Shown here one piece after another: positions 46,314-53,984 of a DNA stretch of 64,000 bases. The position numbers and the translations under genes are program-made. How positions within the stretch are numbered: position 1 is the stretch's first letter; every line of letters begins with the position of its first letter. This stretch comes from Thermomicrobium sp. CFH 73360 (GTDB lineage Bacteria; Chloroflexota; Chloroflexia; Thermomicrobiales; Thermomicrobiaceae). The stretch covers positions 558,001 to 622,000 of the forward strand of contig NZ_JAMSLS010000001.1 of NCBI RefSeq assembly GCF_023806465.1, in the 5' to 3' direction. The notes below the pieces were generated by a model that was not told the origin of the DNA, searched no databases, and saw only the letters and a list, made by a program, of their open reading frames with translations.

Positions 46314-47408
46314 GTGCAGGATCGAAATTTGCTCACCGGCGCGATCGACGAATGGCTCGCCGGTCGTCCTGCGGCAACGCGTCGCGCCTATATCCATGAC
46401 GTGCAAGAGTTCCTCTCAGCAGTCGGCGGGAGCTTCGCCCAGCTGGACGAGGTGGCGATCCGGCGTTGGTTGGCGACATTCGAGCGTCGTCATCTAGCAC
46501 CAGCGACGATGCGACGCAAGCTTGCCGCTGTCCGTTCTTTTCTCCGCTTTCTCCACGAACGGGGAGTCACGACGCACGATCTCAGTCACACTATTCCCAC
46601 ACTCGTACGACCAGCCGGAGCACCCCCACCAGTGGTACGGACAACAGAACGAGGCCGCCATCTGGCCGCTGCACTGCGGGTGGCTGAGCCGCGCCTGAAA
46701 CTCCTTTTGTGGCTCGTCGGCTGTGGTTGCCCCCTACCCGCTATCGCGCACCTCCGCTGGAAAGACCTTCAGCAACGTGACGGGGAAGGAATTGCGCTCT
46801 GCCTTGACGATCATGACCGGCCAATGCGTTGTGTGATCCCCGGGATCATCTGGCGCTCTCTCGAGCCGCTCAAAGCCGCCGCTCCTCCTGACGCACCGGT
46901 CTTCACCCGACCGGACAGAACACCTGCCACCCCGCAAGACCTCGCTGACACGATCGGCTGGGTGCTCGAGGAGGATAGCGCAGCCGATCTGCCACCCCCC
47001 AACACTCGTGATTCTGACCGTCTTCTGACACTTAGCGAGGTGGCCCAGCGGCTCGGCCTGCCAGAGACAACTGTGCGGTACTATCGAGACCGCTTCGCAC
47101 CCTATCTCCCCGTGGTTGGTGAAGGACGGTCGCGTCGTTACCCGCCGCAAGCGGTCGAGCGACTACGCTGGATCGTCGAGCAACTCCGTGCCGGGTTTGC
47201 AATACAAGAGATCGAGGCACAGCTCCGCAGTCGAGCTGGAGAAGTCACTCCCGCTACTGAAAAAGATGCCCAGCTTGCGGAAACTGTTGATCGGCTAAGC
47301 CAGCGCATCAGTGAACTGACGCAGAGCCTCCTCCGTGTTGCCCGGGCACTTGAGGAACAGAGACGCCATTTGATGACCAGCGACCCAGAGGAACAGCCAC
47401 CAGCCTGA
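46314..47408 (+). CDS. fusion of an inactive tyrosine-recombinase fold with a MerR-type DNA-binding domain
   Basis: A 364-residue protein with an unusual order of parts. Residues about 1-85 form a phage-integrase SAM-like core-binding domain (ATRRAYIHDVQEFLSAVGG, MRRKLAAVRSFLRFLHERGV). Residues about 115-215 resemble the recombinase catalytic domain (LRLLLWLVGCGCPLPAIAHL-like), but the first arginine is replaced (GCPLPAI for GLRISEL), and no H-x-x-R or active-site tyrosine is visible. Residues 238-305 are a MerR-like winged helix (TLSEVAQRLGLPETTVRYYR), then a coiled coil to about residue 350. It is likely a DNA-binding regulator. GTG 46314 follows GAGGGAG. Confidence 0.75.
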   Translation: MQDRNLLTGAIDEWLAGRPAATRRAYIHDVQEFLSAVGGSFAQLDEVAIRRWLATFERRHLAPATMRRKLAAVRSFLRFLHERGVTTHDLSHTIPTLVRPAGAPPPVVRTTERGRHLAAALRVAEPRLKLLLWLVGCGCPLPAIAHLRWKDLQQRDGEGIALCLDDHDRPMRCVIPGIIWRSLEPLKAAAPPDAPVFTRPDRTPATPQDLADTIGWVLEEDSAADLPPPNTRDSDRLLTLSEVAQRLGLPETTVRYYRDRFAPYLPVVGEGRSRRYPPQAVERLRWIVEQLRAGFAIQEIEAQLRSRAGEVTPATEKDAQLAETVDRLSQRISELTQSLLRVARALEEQRRHLMTSDPEEQPPA

Positions 47409-47594
47409 CCAGCCCAGTGCGGCAGATCTTCCGACACCCGCATCGATAACCTACAGTGCGACTCTCCGCTCCAATCAGTGTCGCCGGCCGCCTCACGCAC
47501 TGCCTCGCGCTCTCATGCCGGTCCTCTATTGAGGGCTGACGTCCATTCCATGCATCGCTTCATCGGCCAGAATTCGTCAGGCTGCTGTGAATCC

Positions 47595-48158
47595 TCACCA
47601 TTCGTCAACGATTGCCCGGGCCGCCCAGATCGTGTTCGGAAAGCGCAGGCGAAGGATGTTCCAGACGCGATCAAGCTCTGGGCGAGACCGTGTTGCCAAA
47701 TACACAGCCACTCCCCACCAGTACGCAGCCTCTGGGGACCAGGGGCTGGGCGGTTCACGTTCGGCGATCCGGCGGAACAGCGCGCTCGCCTTCTGGAAGC
47801 AGACCCAAGAGAGTGCGACGTGTCCCTCCCTGAGATCGAGAAGCTCCAGGAAAAGATCGGGAGGCAAGAAGTCTGGACTCCGGTACCGAGCCTCACCACG
47901 TCGATCGAGAAAAAGGATAGTTGGTGTCCAAATGACCTCGAGTGGACGCAGCCATTGGCGCGGATCCTGAAAGAGATCCAGCGAAAGCGGCACGAAGCGC
48001 TCTTCGACCGCCGCCACGACGCGTGGGTCGCTGAAAGTCGCGGCTTCCAGCCGCGCACACCCTCGTCAGTCAACCTTCCACACGTAGGCGAGCACCAGCT
48101 TGCGTTCTCGCTGCGCGGTCTCGAGTGCTTGGGGAAGGCTGCGTCGCCAAGCGATCAT
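47595..48158 (-). CDS. thioredoxin-like protein with in-frame TGA at the redox-active position (candidate selenoprotein)
   Basis: The reading frame is continuous for 187 codons except one TGA at codon 31 (48068-48066). The start is ATG 48158 with GGGAGG (48171-48166) seven bases upstream. Before the TGA: MIAWRRSLPQALETAQRERK, then LVLAYVWKVD; after it: RGCARLEAATFSDPRVVAAV. This aligns with thioredoxin-like proteins of the form W-x3-C-x-G-C-x-R/K-L/M-D/E, so TGA replaces the first Cys of CxxC. VIWTPTILFLDRRGEARYRS and FLPPDLFLELL carry the cis-Pro region and the family's C-terminal part, which ends in a helical hairpin. A SECIS-like hairpin follows. If Sec is inserted, this is a UxxC protein; otherwise it is a pseudogene. 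No signal peptide is seen. Confidence 0.75.
48039..48055 (-). promoter_or_regulatory. SECIS-like hairpin downstream of the in-frame TGA
   Basis: On the minus strand a perfect 7-bp stem CGCGGCT / AGCCGCG with loop GGA begins 10 bases after the TGA. The first loop G is the 18th base after the TGA, within the distance range expected for bacterial SECIS elements, which need a G at the start of a small apical loop. The GU of the E. coli loop is absent. Confidence 0.45.
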
Positions 48159-48402
48159 CGGTGGACCTCCCAGACTGAAAATCGACAATCGGCCGTATGC
48201 GCCCTCACCGTGATTGCCGGCAAGTGAGCGCCAGGTATCATCACGGAGCGGATTCGCAGGCCTCGACGCCCACCGAGAGAAGTGGCCGTCCACGAGCGCA
48301 CCACGATAAGACTTCGGATGCCAAGAACACCACTGTTCTGACTCCGGCCCCGCGGGAGCAACGGAAAATCTGCGCGATCATCGCGCAACGGGCGCTCGAG
48401 CA

Positions 48403-51400
48403 TTATGCTTTTGGACGCAAGAGCGCAGCGAGTTCCTCCGGTGGCAGAGGACGGCCGAGCCAGAAGCCCTGGCCGTAATCGCAGCCGAGTTCCCGTAGAA
48501 GTTCCTCCTGCTGCGCGTTCTCGATCCCCTCGGCCGTCACGCTCAGTCCCAGGGCGCGCGCCAGGTCGAGCACCGAACGGACAACCGCTTGGCTCGCCGG
48601 ATCGCACTCGATGTCACGGATGAGTTCGCGGTCGAGTTTCAGTCCGCGCACTGGCAAGCGCTTCAGATAGCCGAGCGAAGAGTAGCCCGCCCCGAAGTCG
48701 TCGATCAAGACCGCTACACCCAGCGCGCGGAGGCGCTCCAAACGCTCCCGGGAGACCGCAGGATCGAGTATCGCCGATTCAGTCAGCTCGAGCGTGAGCT
48801 GGTGCGGCTCGATCCCTGTGACGTGCAGGATATCCTCCACGAGCTGCGGGATGTCCAGGTGGACGAAATCGGTCGGACTGAGGTTGACGCTGACCGCAAG
48901 GTGCGGCATAGCACCGGACCGTAACCAGCGCCGCAACTGCCGACAAGCCTGGAGAAGGACCCACTGCGTCAATTGGGTGATGAGTCCGGTCACCTCGGCG
49001 AGCGGAACGAACACCGCCGGGGAGACGGGACCACGGGTCGGGTGATGCCAACGCACCAACGTTTCCACACTGGACACCTGCTGGCTGCGGAGATCGAGCA
49101 CCGGTTGGTAATGGAGTCGGAGATCCCCTTGTTCCAATGCCCGTCGCAGGTCACGCTCCAGGAGCTGCCGTTCAACGCTCGCCTGGTACAGCGCAGGGTC
49201 GTAGACTGCGAGCGACTCTCGTCCCGACCGTTTTCCGACTTGGAAGGCGATCTCAGCCCGCCGCAACACGGTTGCCGCGTCGTCTCCGTCTTGCACGATC
49301 GCGAGCCCACCGCGCATGCGGAGGTAGACCTCGTCGCTACCGACCACATACCAGCCACTGAGATCGCGCAGGAGCTCCTCCGCGACGGTCACTACCGCCC
49401 CAGGATCCGACGCACCGAGCAGCACCGCAAAGCGGTCAGCCTCCAAGCGTGCGGCAAGCAAGGCGTCGCTGACGCGACGCAGGCGCCCAGCAACGGCTCG
49501 GAGCGCCGCGTCACCTGCCTCCCAGCTGATCGCATCGTTTAGGAGCGAGAACCGCTCGAGATCGCAGCAGAGCACGCCGAGCACCCAGTGAGGAGATCGT
49601 GAGAGCAACGCTTCCAGTTCCTCCAAGAATCCGAAGCGGTTGGCGAGTCCGGTCAGCTGGTCGCGCGTCGCTCGTTCGCGCAGGAGCTGTTCGGCCCTTC
49701 GCCGCTCGCTGACGTCGCGGACGGACAGGACAATCCCAGCGATGTGCGGCTCGGCGCGGAGATCGAGACCGGAAAGCTCGACGACACGGCCCGTACTGTT
49801 CGCTACTGTCGCCTCGATCCGATGGGGATAGTCAGGAGCAAGCTCGTTCAGCACCCATCGCGCGATCCGTTCACGCTCGGTCACGAGTTCCCACAAGGGA
49901 TGACCGATGATGGTCACCGGGTCCTGACCCAGAGTGGAACGAGCCGCAGGCGACGCGAAGCGGACCACCCCCTGTTCGTCGAGTACAAGGAGCGCATCAG
50001 GCGAGGCGAGTACCGTGGCACGCAGCCAGGCATGGTGCTGGGCCTCGGCCCGTTCAGCACGACGCTGCTGGAGCGCAACCGTCATGAGCTGTCCAACGAG
50101 CGCCACGAGGTCGATTTCCTCCTCGCTCCACTGACGCTCATGCCGGTGCATGGCAGCCACCAGGCATCCGAGCAATCGGCCGGAGGAGAAGAGCGGTACT
50201 GCGAGCAGCGAGCGGATACCGAGCTGCTCGAGAAGGAAGCGCTCGTTGTTGGCTTCCTCCGAAAGGTCAGCAAGCGCGGGCAACACAAGTGCCTGCCCGC
50301 GCTCAAGCTGTCTCCGCACCCACTGTAGACAGACGAGTGTCGAGGTATCAGGAAAGTCAACGCGAACATCGAGACCGGGCGCGCGCCAGTGCACCAAACA
50401 GGTCACTGTTTCATCTTCACAGGTGAAAAGCCCGAGACGATCGACTGCTAGGAACTGTCCGATCTCGGACAATGCCGCCGTGATGGCCGCTTCCATCCGG
50501 TCATGGGACGCAGCGACCAACTGGCTTGCGACCCCGAGGAGCGTATTATGGAAGGCAAGCTCACGCTGCAGACGTGCTTCCATCCGCTTCTGCGCTGTCA
50601 CATCGGTCAGCAGACCATGCCAGATCCACGGTTGCCCGAGCGGGTCGCAGACGAGGACAGCCTCATCACGTAGCCAGATCGTGCGCCCATCGCCGGTACG
50701 GAACCGATACTCGACCTGGAAGGCTTCTCCCGAACGATCGGTGCGCTCCTCCTCGTGCAATGCCCAAGCACGATCCTCCTCGAGGACATAGCGCTCGTAC
50801 CACGTGACACGATCCACCTGGAGCGCCGACGCCGGCCAGCCGAGCAAGCGCTCAGCCACCGGACTAACATAGATTTTCCGGTGGGGAGGAGCCGCTTCTT
50901 CGGCATAGACGACGGCTGGCAGTTGTTCGACCAGCGCCTGATACTGTCGCGCCAGTGTGTCGAATTCCGGTGAGCGACGAACAAGTTCACTCAGATCGTG
51001 CAACGTCGACCAAAGAAAGATCCGGTCCCCAATCCGAACCGGACCAGTGATGACCTCGACCGAACGGACACGGCCGTCGGCAAAGCGGTGCTGGAAGACG
51101 TACCGCGATCGGGGACGCTGCCTTGCCTCGGCGAGCCGAGCACGGATTTCAGCTGGTGGAAGGGTATTGATACGATCGATGGTGAACGAACGAAGGAGTT
51201 CGCGCGACCAACCATAGAAACGCGCCGCAGCCTCGTTTGCATCGACGATCTGGCCGTCCGATGGATCGATCAACAGCTGCGGTTCTGGTCCATGCCAGAG
51301 CGTGCGGAGGAACTCCGGTGCCTCTCCAACTGGCGAGTGGAATGGAGCGCGTGGAGGAGATGGTCGACCAGGCGACACCCGTGGCTCTGTTCGCTGCTCC

Positions 51401-51420
51401 TGAGACTCGCGCCCGTCCAC
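48403..51420 (-). CDS. PAS-PAS-GAF-PAS-GGDEF-EAL protein, probable cyclic di-GMP phosphodiesterase
   Basis: A 1005-residue cytoplasmic sensor protein: PAS domains at about 35-155 and 165-290, GAF at about 300-455, PAS at about 465-590, GGDEF at about 590-755 and EAL at about 765-1003. The GGDEF motif is EADRF, so cyclase activity is unlikely. The EAL domain keeps its catalytic residues: ETLVRW (E-x-L), SVNLSP, LELTES, IDDFGAGYSSLGYLKRL, TAEGIE and YGQGFWLG. GTG 51420 is chosen because GGAGG (51427-51431) lies six bases upstream; the frame runs 78 codons further but there the sequence is non-family. It probably degrades cyclic di-GMP, opposing the multi-PAS cyclase. Confidence 0.92.
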   Translation of the reverse strand: MDGRESQEQRTEPRVSPGRPSPPRAPFHSPVGEAPEFLRTLWHGPEPQLLIDPSDGQIVDANEAAARFYGWSRELLRSFTIDRINTLPPAEIRARLAEARQRPRSRYVFQHRFADGRVRSVEVITGPVRIGDRIFLWSTLHDLSELVRRSPEFDTLARQYQALVEQLPAVVYAEEAAPPHRKIYVSPVAERLLGWPASALQVDRVTWYERYVLEEDRAWALHEEERTDRSGEAFQVEYRFRTGDGRTIWLRDEAVLVCDPLGQPWIWHGLLTDVTAQKRMEARLQRELAFHNTLLGVASQLVAASHDRMEAAITAALSEIGQFLAVDRLGLFTCEDETVTCLVHWRAPGLDVRVDFPDTSTLVCLQWVRRQLERGQALVLPALADLSEEANNERFLLEQLGIRSLLAVPLFSSGRLLGCLVAAMHRHERQWSEEEIDLVALVGQLMTVALQQRRAERAEAQHHAWLRATVLASPDALLVLDEQGVVRFASPAARSTLGQDPVTIIGHPLWELVTERERIARWVLNELAPDYPHRIEATVANSTGRVVELSGLDLRAEPHIAGIVLSVRDVSERRRAEQLLRERATRDQLTGLANRFGFLEELEALLSRSPHWVLGVLCCDLERFSLLNDAISWEAGDAALRAVAGRLRRVSDALLAARLEADRFAVLLGASDPGAVVTVAEELLRDLSGWYVVGSDEVYLRMRGGLAIVQDGDDAATVLRRAEIAFQVGKRSGRESLAVYDPALYQASVERQLLERDLRRALEQGDLRLHYQPVLDLRSQQVSSVETLVRWHHPTRGPVSPAVFVPLAEVTGLITQLTQWVLLQACRQLRRWLRSGAMPHLAVSVNLSPTDFVHLDIPQLVEDILHVTGIEPHQLTLELTESAILDPAVSRERLERLRALGVAVLIDDFGAGYSSLGYLKRLPVRGLKLDRELIRDIECDPASQAVVRSVLDLARALGLSVTAEGIENAQQEELLRELGCDYGQGFWLGRPLPPEELAALLRPKA

Positions 51421-51984
51421 CCTGATCCTCCACGTTCCGGTGAGGACACGCTCAGTCTTCTCTATTCGGCAGATTGCGCGACACGCTGAAGGGGGTAGTC
51501 GCCGTGTCGCTCCAGATCCTGGCCCGTCCGCCGGGAGTTGAGCCCAAGGGTAGAAGCGGCGAACGATCCCAGGCCAGGGGTCGCGAGCGAGAAGGCAGTC
51601 GTTTGCAACAACAGAGGCTCGGGAGGACGCAACCCCGGTGAAGGGCAGTGACACAGTTTGTATCTGTGCGTGGCGCAGTCACCCGAGCCTCTGAGTTTCA
51701 TCTCACAGCTGGCCTCTAGATCACCAGTACGTTGAAGAAGCTTCCCAGCAGCTCGAAGCGAGCGCGCGGCGATTTCTCCCGATATGCCCTGGATACATCC
51801 CATCGTCGGCAGTATGCATCAGAGCAAACAGGTGTCGGCAGCAGAATGGGTGGAGCGGATCATTGACCTCACCACCCATAAGTCAGCGCTCTGCAATTGG
51901 GTTGGCACGAGCCGAGTTCACGGCTGCGACGGGCAGTTGTGCACGGAGCGGCACGAAGCAGACCTTCCACATCACCGCGGGGGC
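51421..51984. other. intergenic region with a long inverted repeat
   Basis: No gene is supported here. The main feature is an inverted repeat at 51612-51693 (see next entry). Open frames in both directions show no family resemblance. Confidence 0.5.
51612..51693 (-). ncRNA. possible structured leader RNA of the GGDEF-EAL gene
   Basis: An 82-base element is closed by a perfect 12-bp stem (CAGAGGCTCGGG / CCCGAGCCTCTG). Inside, the minus strand can form CACAG-N7-CTGTG plus GTGA/TCAC, and CCC-N6-GGG. It ends about 190 bases before the GTG start of the cyclic di-GMP phosphodiesterase gene. The strand and function are uncertain. CACGCACAG recalls the GEMM riboswitch, but the rest of that consensus is missing. 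Confidence 0.35.
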
Positions 51985-52013
51985 TTGACTCGGGCAGTCG
52001 TCTCTGCTATCCT
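51985..52013 (+). promoter_or_regulatory. sigma70-type promoter of the glutamine synthetase region
   Basis: TTGACT (51985-51990), 17-base spacer, TATCCT (52008-52013). The predicted start is about 52020-52021, exactly where the structured leader begins. Confidence 0.65.
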
Positions 52014-52020
52014 AAAAGTG

Positions 52021-52193
52021 CACGGCCCTGAGGGGTGAGTGCGCAGCCGGCGCAACGGTCGGCGGAAGCTGACCGGCCCTGGCTCTCACCGAGCCGCCAT
52101 TGGCGGTCGCGGCGTCCGGTGATGAACCGGCTCCGCGGGCCAATGAGAGTTGTGAGGGCGGCGTCGGCTGCGAGGCTGCCAGTCAGGGCCGTG
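52021..52193 (+). ncRNA. 173-nt structured leader RNA upstream of glutamine synthetase
   Basis: The 5' and 3' ends pair perfectly over 11 bases (CACGGCCCTGA with TCAGGGCCGTG). Inside, a 12-bp helix is possible between 52042-52053 and 52161-52172, flanked by a symmetric 10/10 internal loop. Further hairpins include 52056-52075 (8 bp, GGAA tetraloop), 52116-52130 (CCGG, loop TGATGAA) and a CATTGGC/GCCAATG pairing (52098-52104 with 52139-52145). The start coincides with the predicted transcription start. GTTCTTTCC follows the closing stem and could act as a weak terminator. It may be a riboswitch-like leader or a small RNA; I do not recognise a known family. Confidence 0.55.
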
Positions 52194-52214
52194 TTCTTTC
52201 CCTGATTACCTCAA

Positions 52215-52231
52215 TTGTGCAAATTGCACAA
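52215..52231 (+). promoter_or_regulatory. palindromic operator-like site before glutamine synthetase
   Basis: TTGTGCAA, one base, TTGCACAA: a perfect 8-bp inverted repeat with a central A, about 115 bases before the glnA start. It has the form of a dimeric repressor or activator site and could mediate nitrogen control; it does not match the GlnR/TnrA consensus. Confidence 0.5.
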
Positions 52232-52347
52232 AACCGCCGCACAAGACGTAGCAGACTGCCGAGGCGTTCCCGATCCTCCGGCGTCTACCCTGGTGTCAGG
52301 CCGGCAGGGACGACTGACGGCGAGAGGCCAACACGCGGGGGATCGCC

Positions 52348-53796
52348 ATGTACGGCACGTGCAGAACACCGGGAGAGGTCCTCGATCTCATCCGACAACG
52401 CAATATTCAGATTGTTGACCTCCGGTTCACCGACCTTCCAGGCACCTGGCAGCACGCCTCGTTACCGGCCAGTCAACTCGGCCTCGCCGACTTCGAACGT
52501 GGGATTGGATTCGATGGATCGAGTATCCGTGGTTTCCAAGCCATCGAAGAAAGCGACATGCTCCTCGTCCCCGATCCAACGACCGCCTTCGTCGACCCCT
52601 TCGCCACGATCCCGACATTAGCCATCATCTGCAATGTCATTGACCCGGAGACGCGGCAGCCCTATTCGCGTGATCCGCGCTACATCGCGCAGAAGGCCGA
52701 AGCGTTCCTTCGCACCACCGGAATCGCTGACCAGAGCTTCTGGGGACCGGAGATCGAATTCTTCCTCTTCGATCACGTCAGCTACGATGTCCTGCCGTAC
52801 CGGATGGGCTTTAGTATCGACTCCCGCGAAGGTTATTGGAACAGCGGCCGAAACGACGGAAAGCCTAACCTCGGCTACACCATCCGCCCCAAGGAGGGAT
52901 ATTTCCCTGCACCGCCGCACGATACCTTCCAGGACATCCGCAGCGAAGCTGCGCTTATCCTGGAGCAGATCGGTATTCCGGTCGAAATGCACCATCACGA
53001 GGTCGCGACGGCCGGGCAGGGTGAGATCGACATGCGTCGCGATACGCTGACCGCGATGGCCGATAAGGTCATGATCTACAAGTATGTCGTCAAGAACGTG
53101 GCGCGCAAGCACGGTTGTACAGCCACCTTTATGCCGAAGCCGCTCTTTGGCGATAACGGCAACGGCATGCACACGCACCAGAGCCTGTGGCGGGACGGCA
53201 TGAACCTCTTCTACGCACCCTGCCACTACGCTGAGTTGTCCGAGACGGCACTCCACTACATTGCCGGGCTCTTGACGCACGTCGACGCACTGCTCGCCTT
53301 CACGAGTCCAACAACGAACTCCTACAAGCGGCTCGTGCCGCACTACGAAGCACCAGTCAACATTGCCTTCTCTAAGCGCAACCGTAGCGCCTGTGTCCGC
53401 ATTCCGATGTACACCACCGGGCCGGAAAATGCGGCAACCAAGCGGATCGAGTTCCGACCGCCCGATCCGAGCTGCAATCCGTATCTGGCCTTTGCCGCCA
53501 TGCTCATGGCCGGAATCGACGGCATCATGCAGCGCCTCGACGCCAGCCCATTTGGCCCGCTGGATGTGAATACCTACCACCTTCCACCGGAGGAGGCAGC
53601 TCGGATTCGAAGCGTCCCTGGTTCGCTCAGCGCGGTGCTCGAGGCACTGGAGCGTGATCATTCCTGGCTCCTCGAAGGCGACGTCTTTACGCGCGACGTG
53701 CTTGAGACCTGGGTCGCCTACAAGCGGGAAAAGGAGCTCCAGGAAGTCAATATCCGGCCACATCCCTATGAGTTCTACCTGTACTTCGATGTATGA
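52348..53796 (+). CDS. glnA: glutamine synthetase, type I (beta-like)
   Basis: A 482-residue enzyme that makes glutamine from glutamate, ammonia and ATP. Signature runs are FDGSSIRGFQAIEESDMLLV, HHHEVATAGQGEIDMR, KPLFGDNGNGMHTHQSLW and PTTNSYKRLVPHYEAPV, and the metal-binding glutamates are present. NTYHLPPEEAARI at the C-terminal side keeps the Tyr that is adenylylated in beta-type enzymes (usual NLYDLPPEE), so control by adenylylation is possible. ATG 52348 is the start. Upstream are a promoter, a structured leader and a palindrome. Confidence 0.95.
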   Translation: MYGTCRTPGEVLDLIRQRNIQIVDLRFTDLPGTWQHASLPASQLGLADFERGIGFDGSSIRGFQAIEESDMLLVPDPTTAFVDPFATIPTLAIICNVIDPETRQPYSRDPRYIAQKAEAFLRTTGIADQSFWGPEIEFFLFDHVSYDVLPYRMGFSIDSREGYWNSGRNDGKPNLGYTIRPKEGYFPAPPHDTFQDIRSEAALILEQIGIPVEMHHHEVATAGQGEIDMRRDTLTAMADKVMIYKYVVKNVARKHGCTATFMPKPLFGDNGNGMHTHQSLWRDGMNLFYAPCHYAELSETALHYIAGLLTHVDALLAFTSPTTNSYKRLVPHYEAPVNIAFSKRNRSACVRIPMYTTGPENAATKRIEFRPPDPSCNPYLAFAAMLMAGIDGIMQRLDASPFGPLDVNTYHLPPEEAARIRSVPGSLSAVLEALERDHSWLLEGDVFTRDVLETWVAYKREKELQEVNIRPHPYEFYLYFDV

Positions 53797-53984
53797 CGGA
53801 CGTGTTCGCACATTGGTGGGTGGGGATGGGAGGTGGTGTGATGGGACCATGACGCGTTAAGGAGTTAAGGAGTACACTCATGGGCGGCCAGGATGGCCAC
53901 GGCGTAGCCGCGAGGATCAACCGGTGGCAACGGCGCCGTTGGTGGATCGGCAGTGACGGTCGATTCCAAGAAGGAGGTTTTGCT

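Noticed and set aside
51612-51693. Assignment of the inverted repeat as a GEMM cyclic di-GMP riboswitch
   Set aside because: Only short runs of the consensus match; the central conserved part and tetraloop receptor are absent, so I list it only as an unassigned structure.
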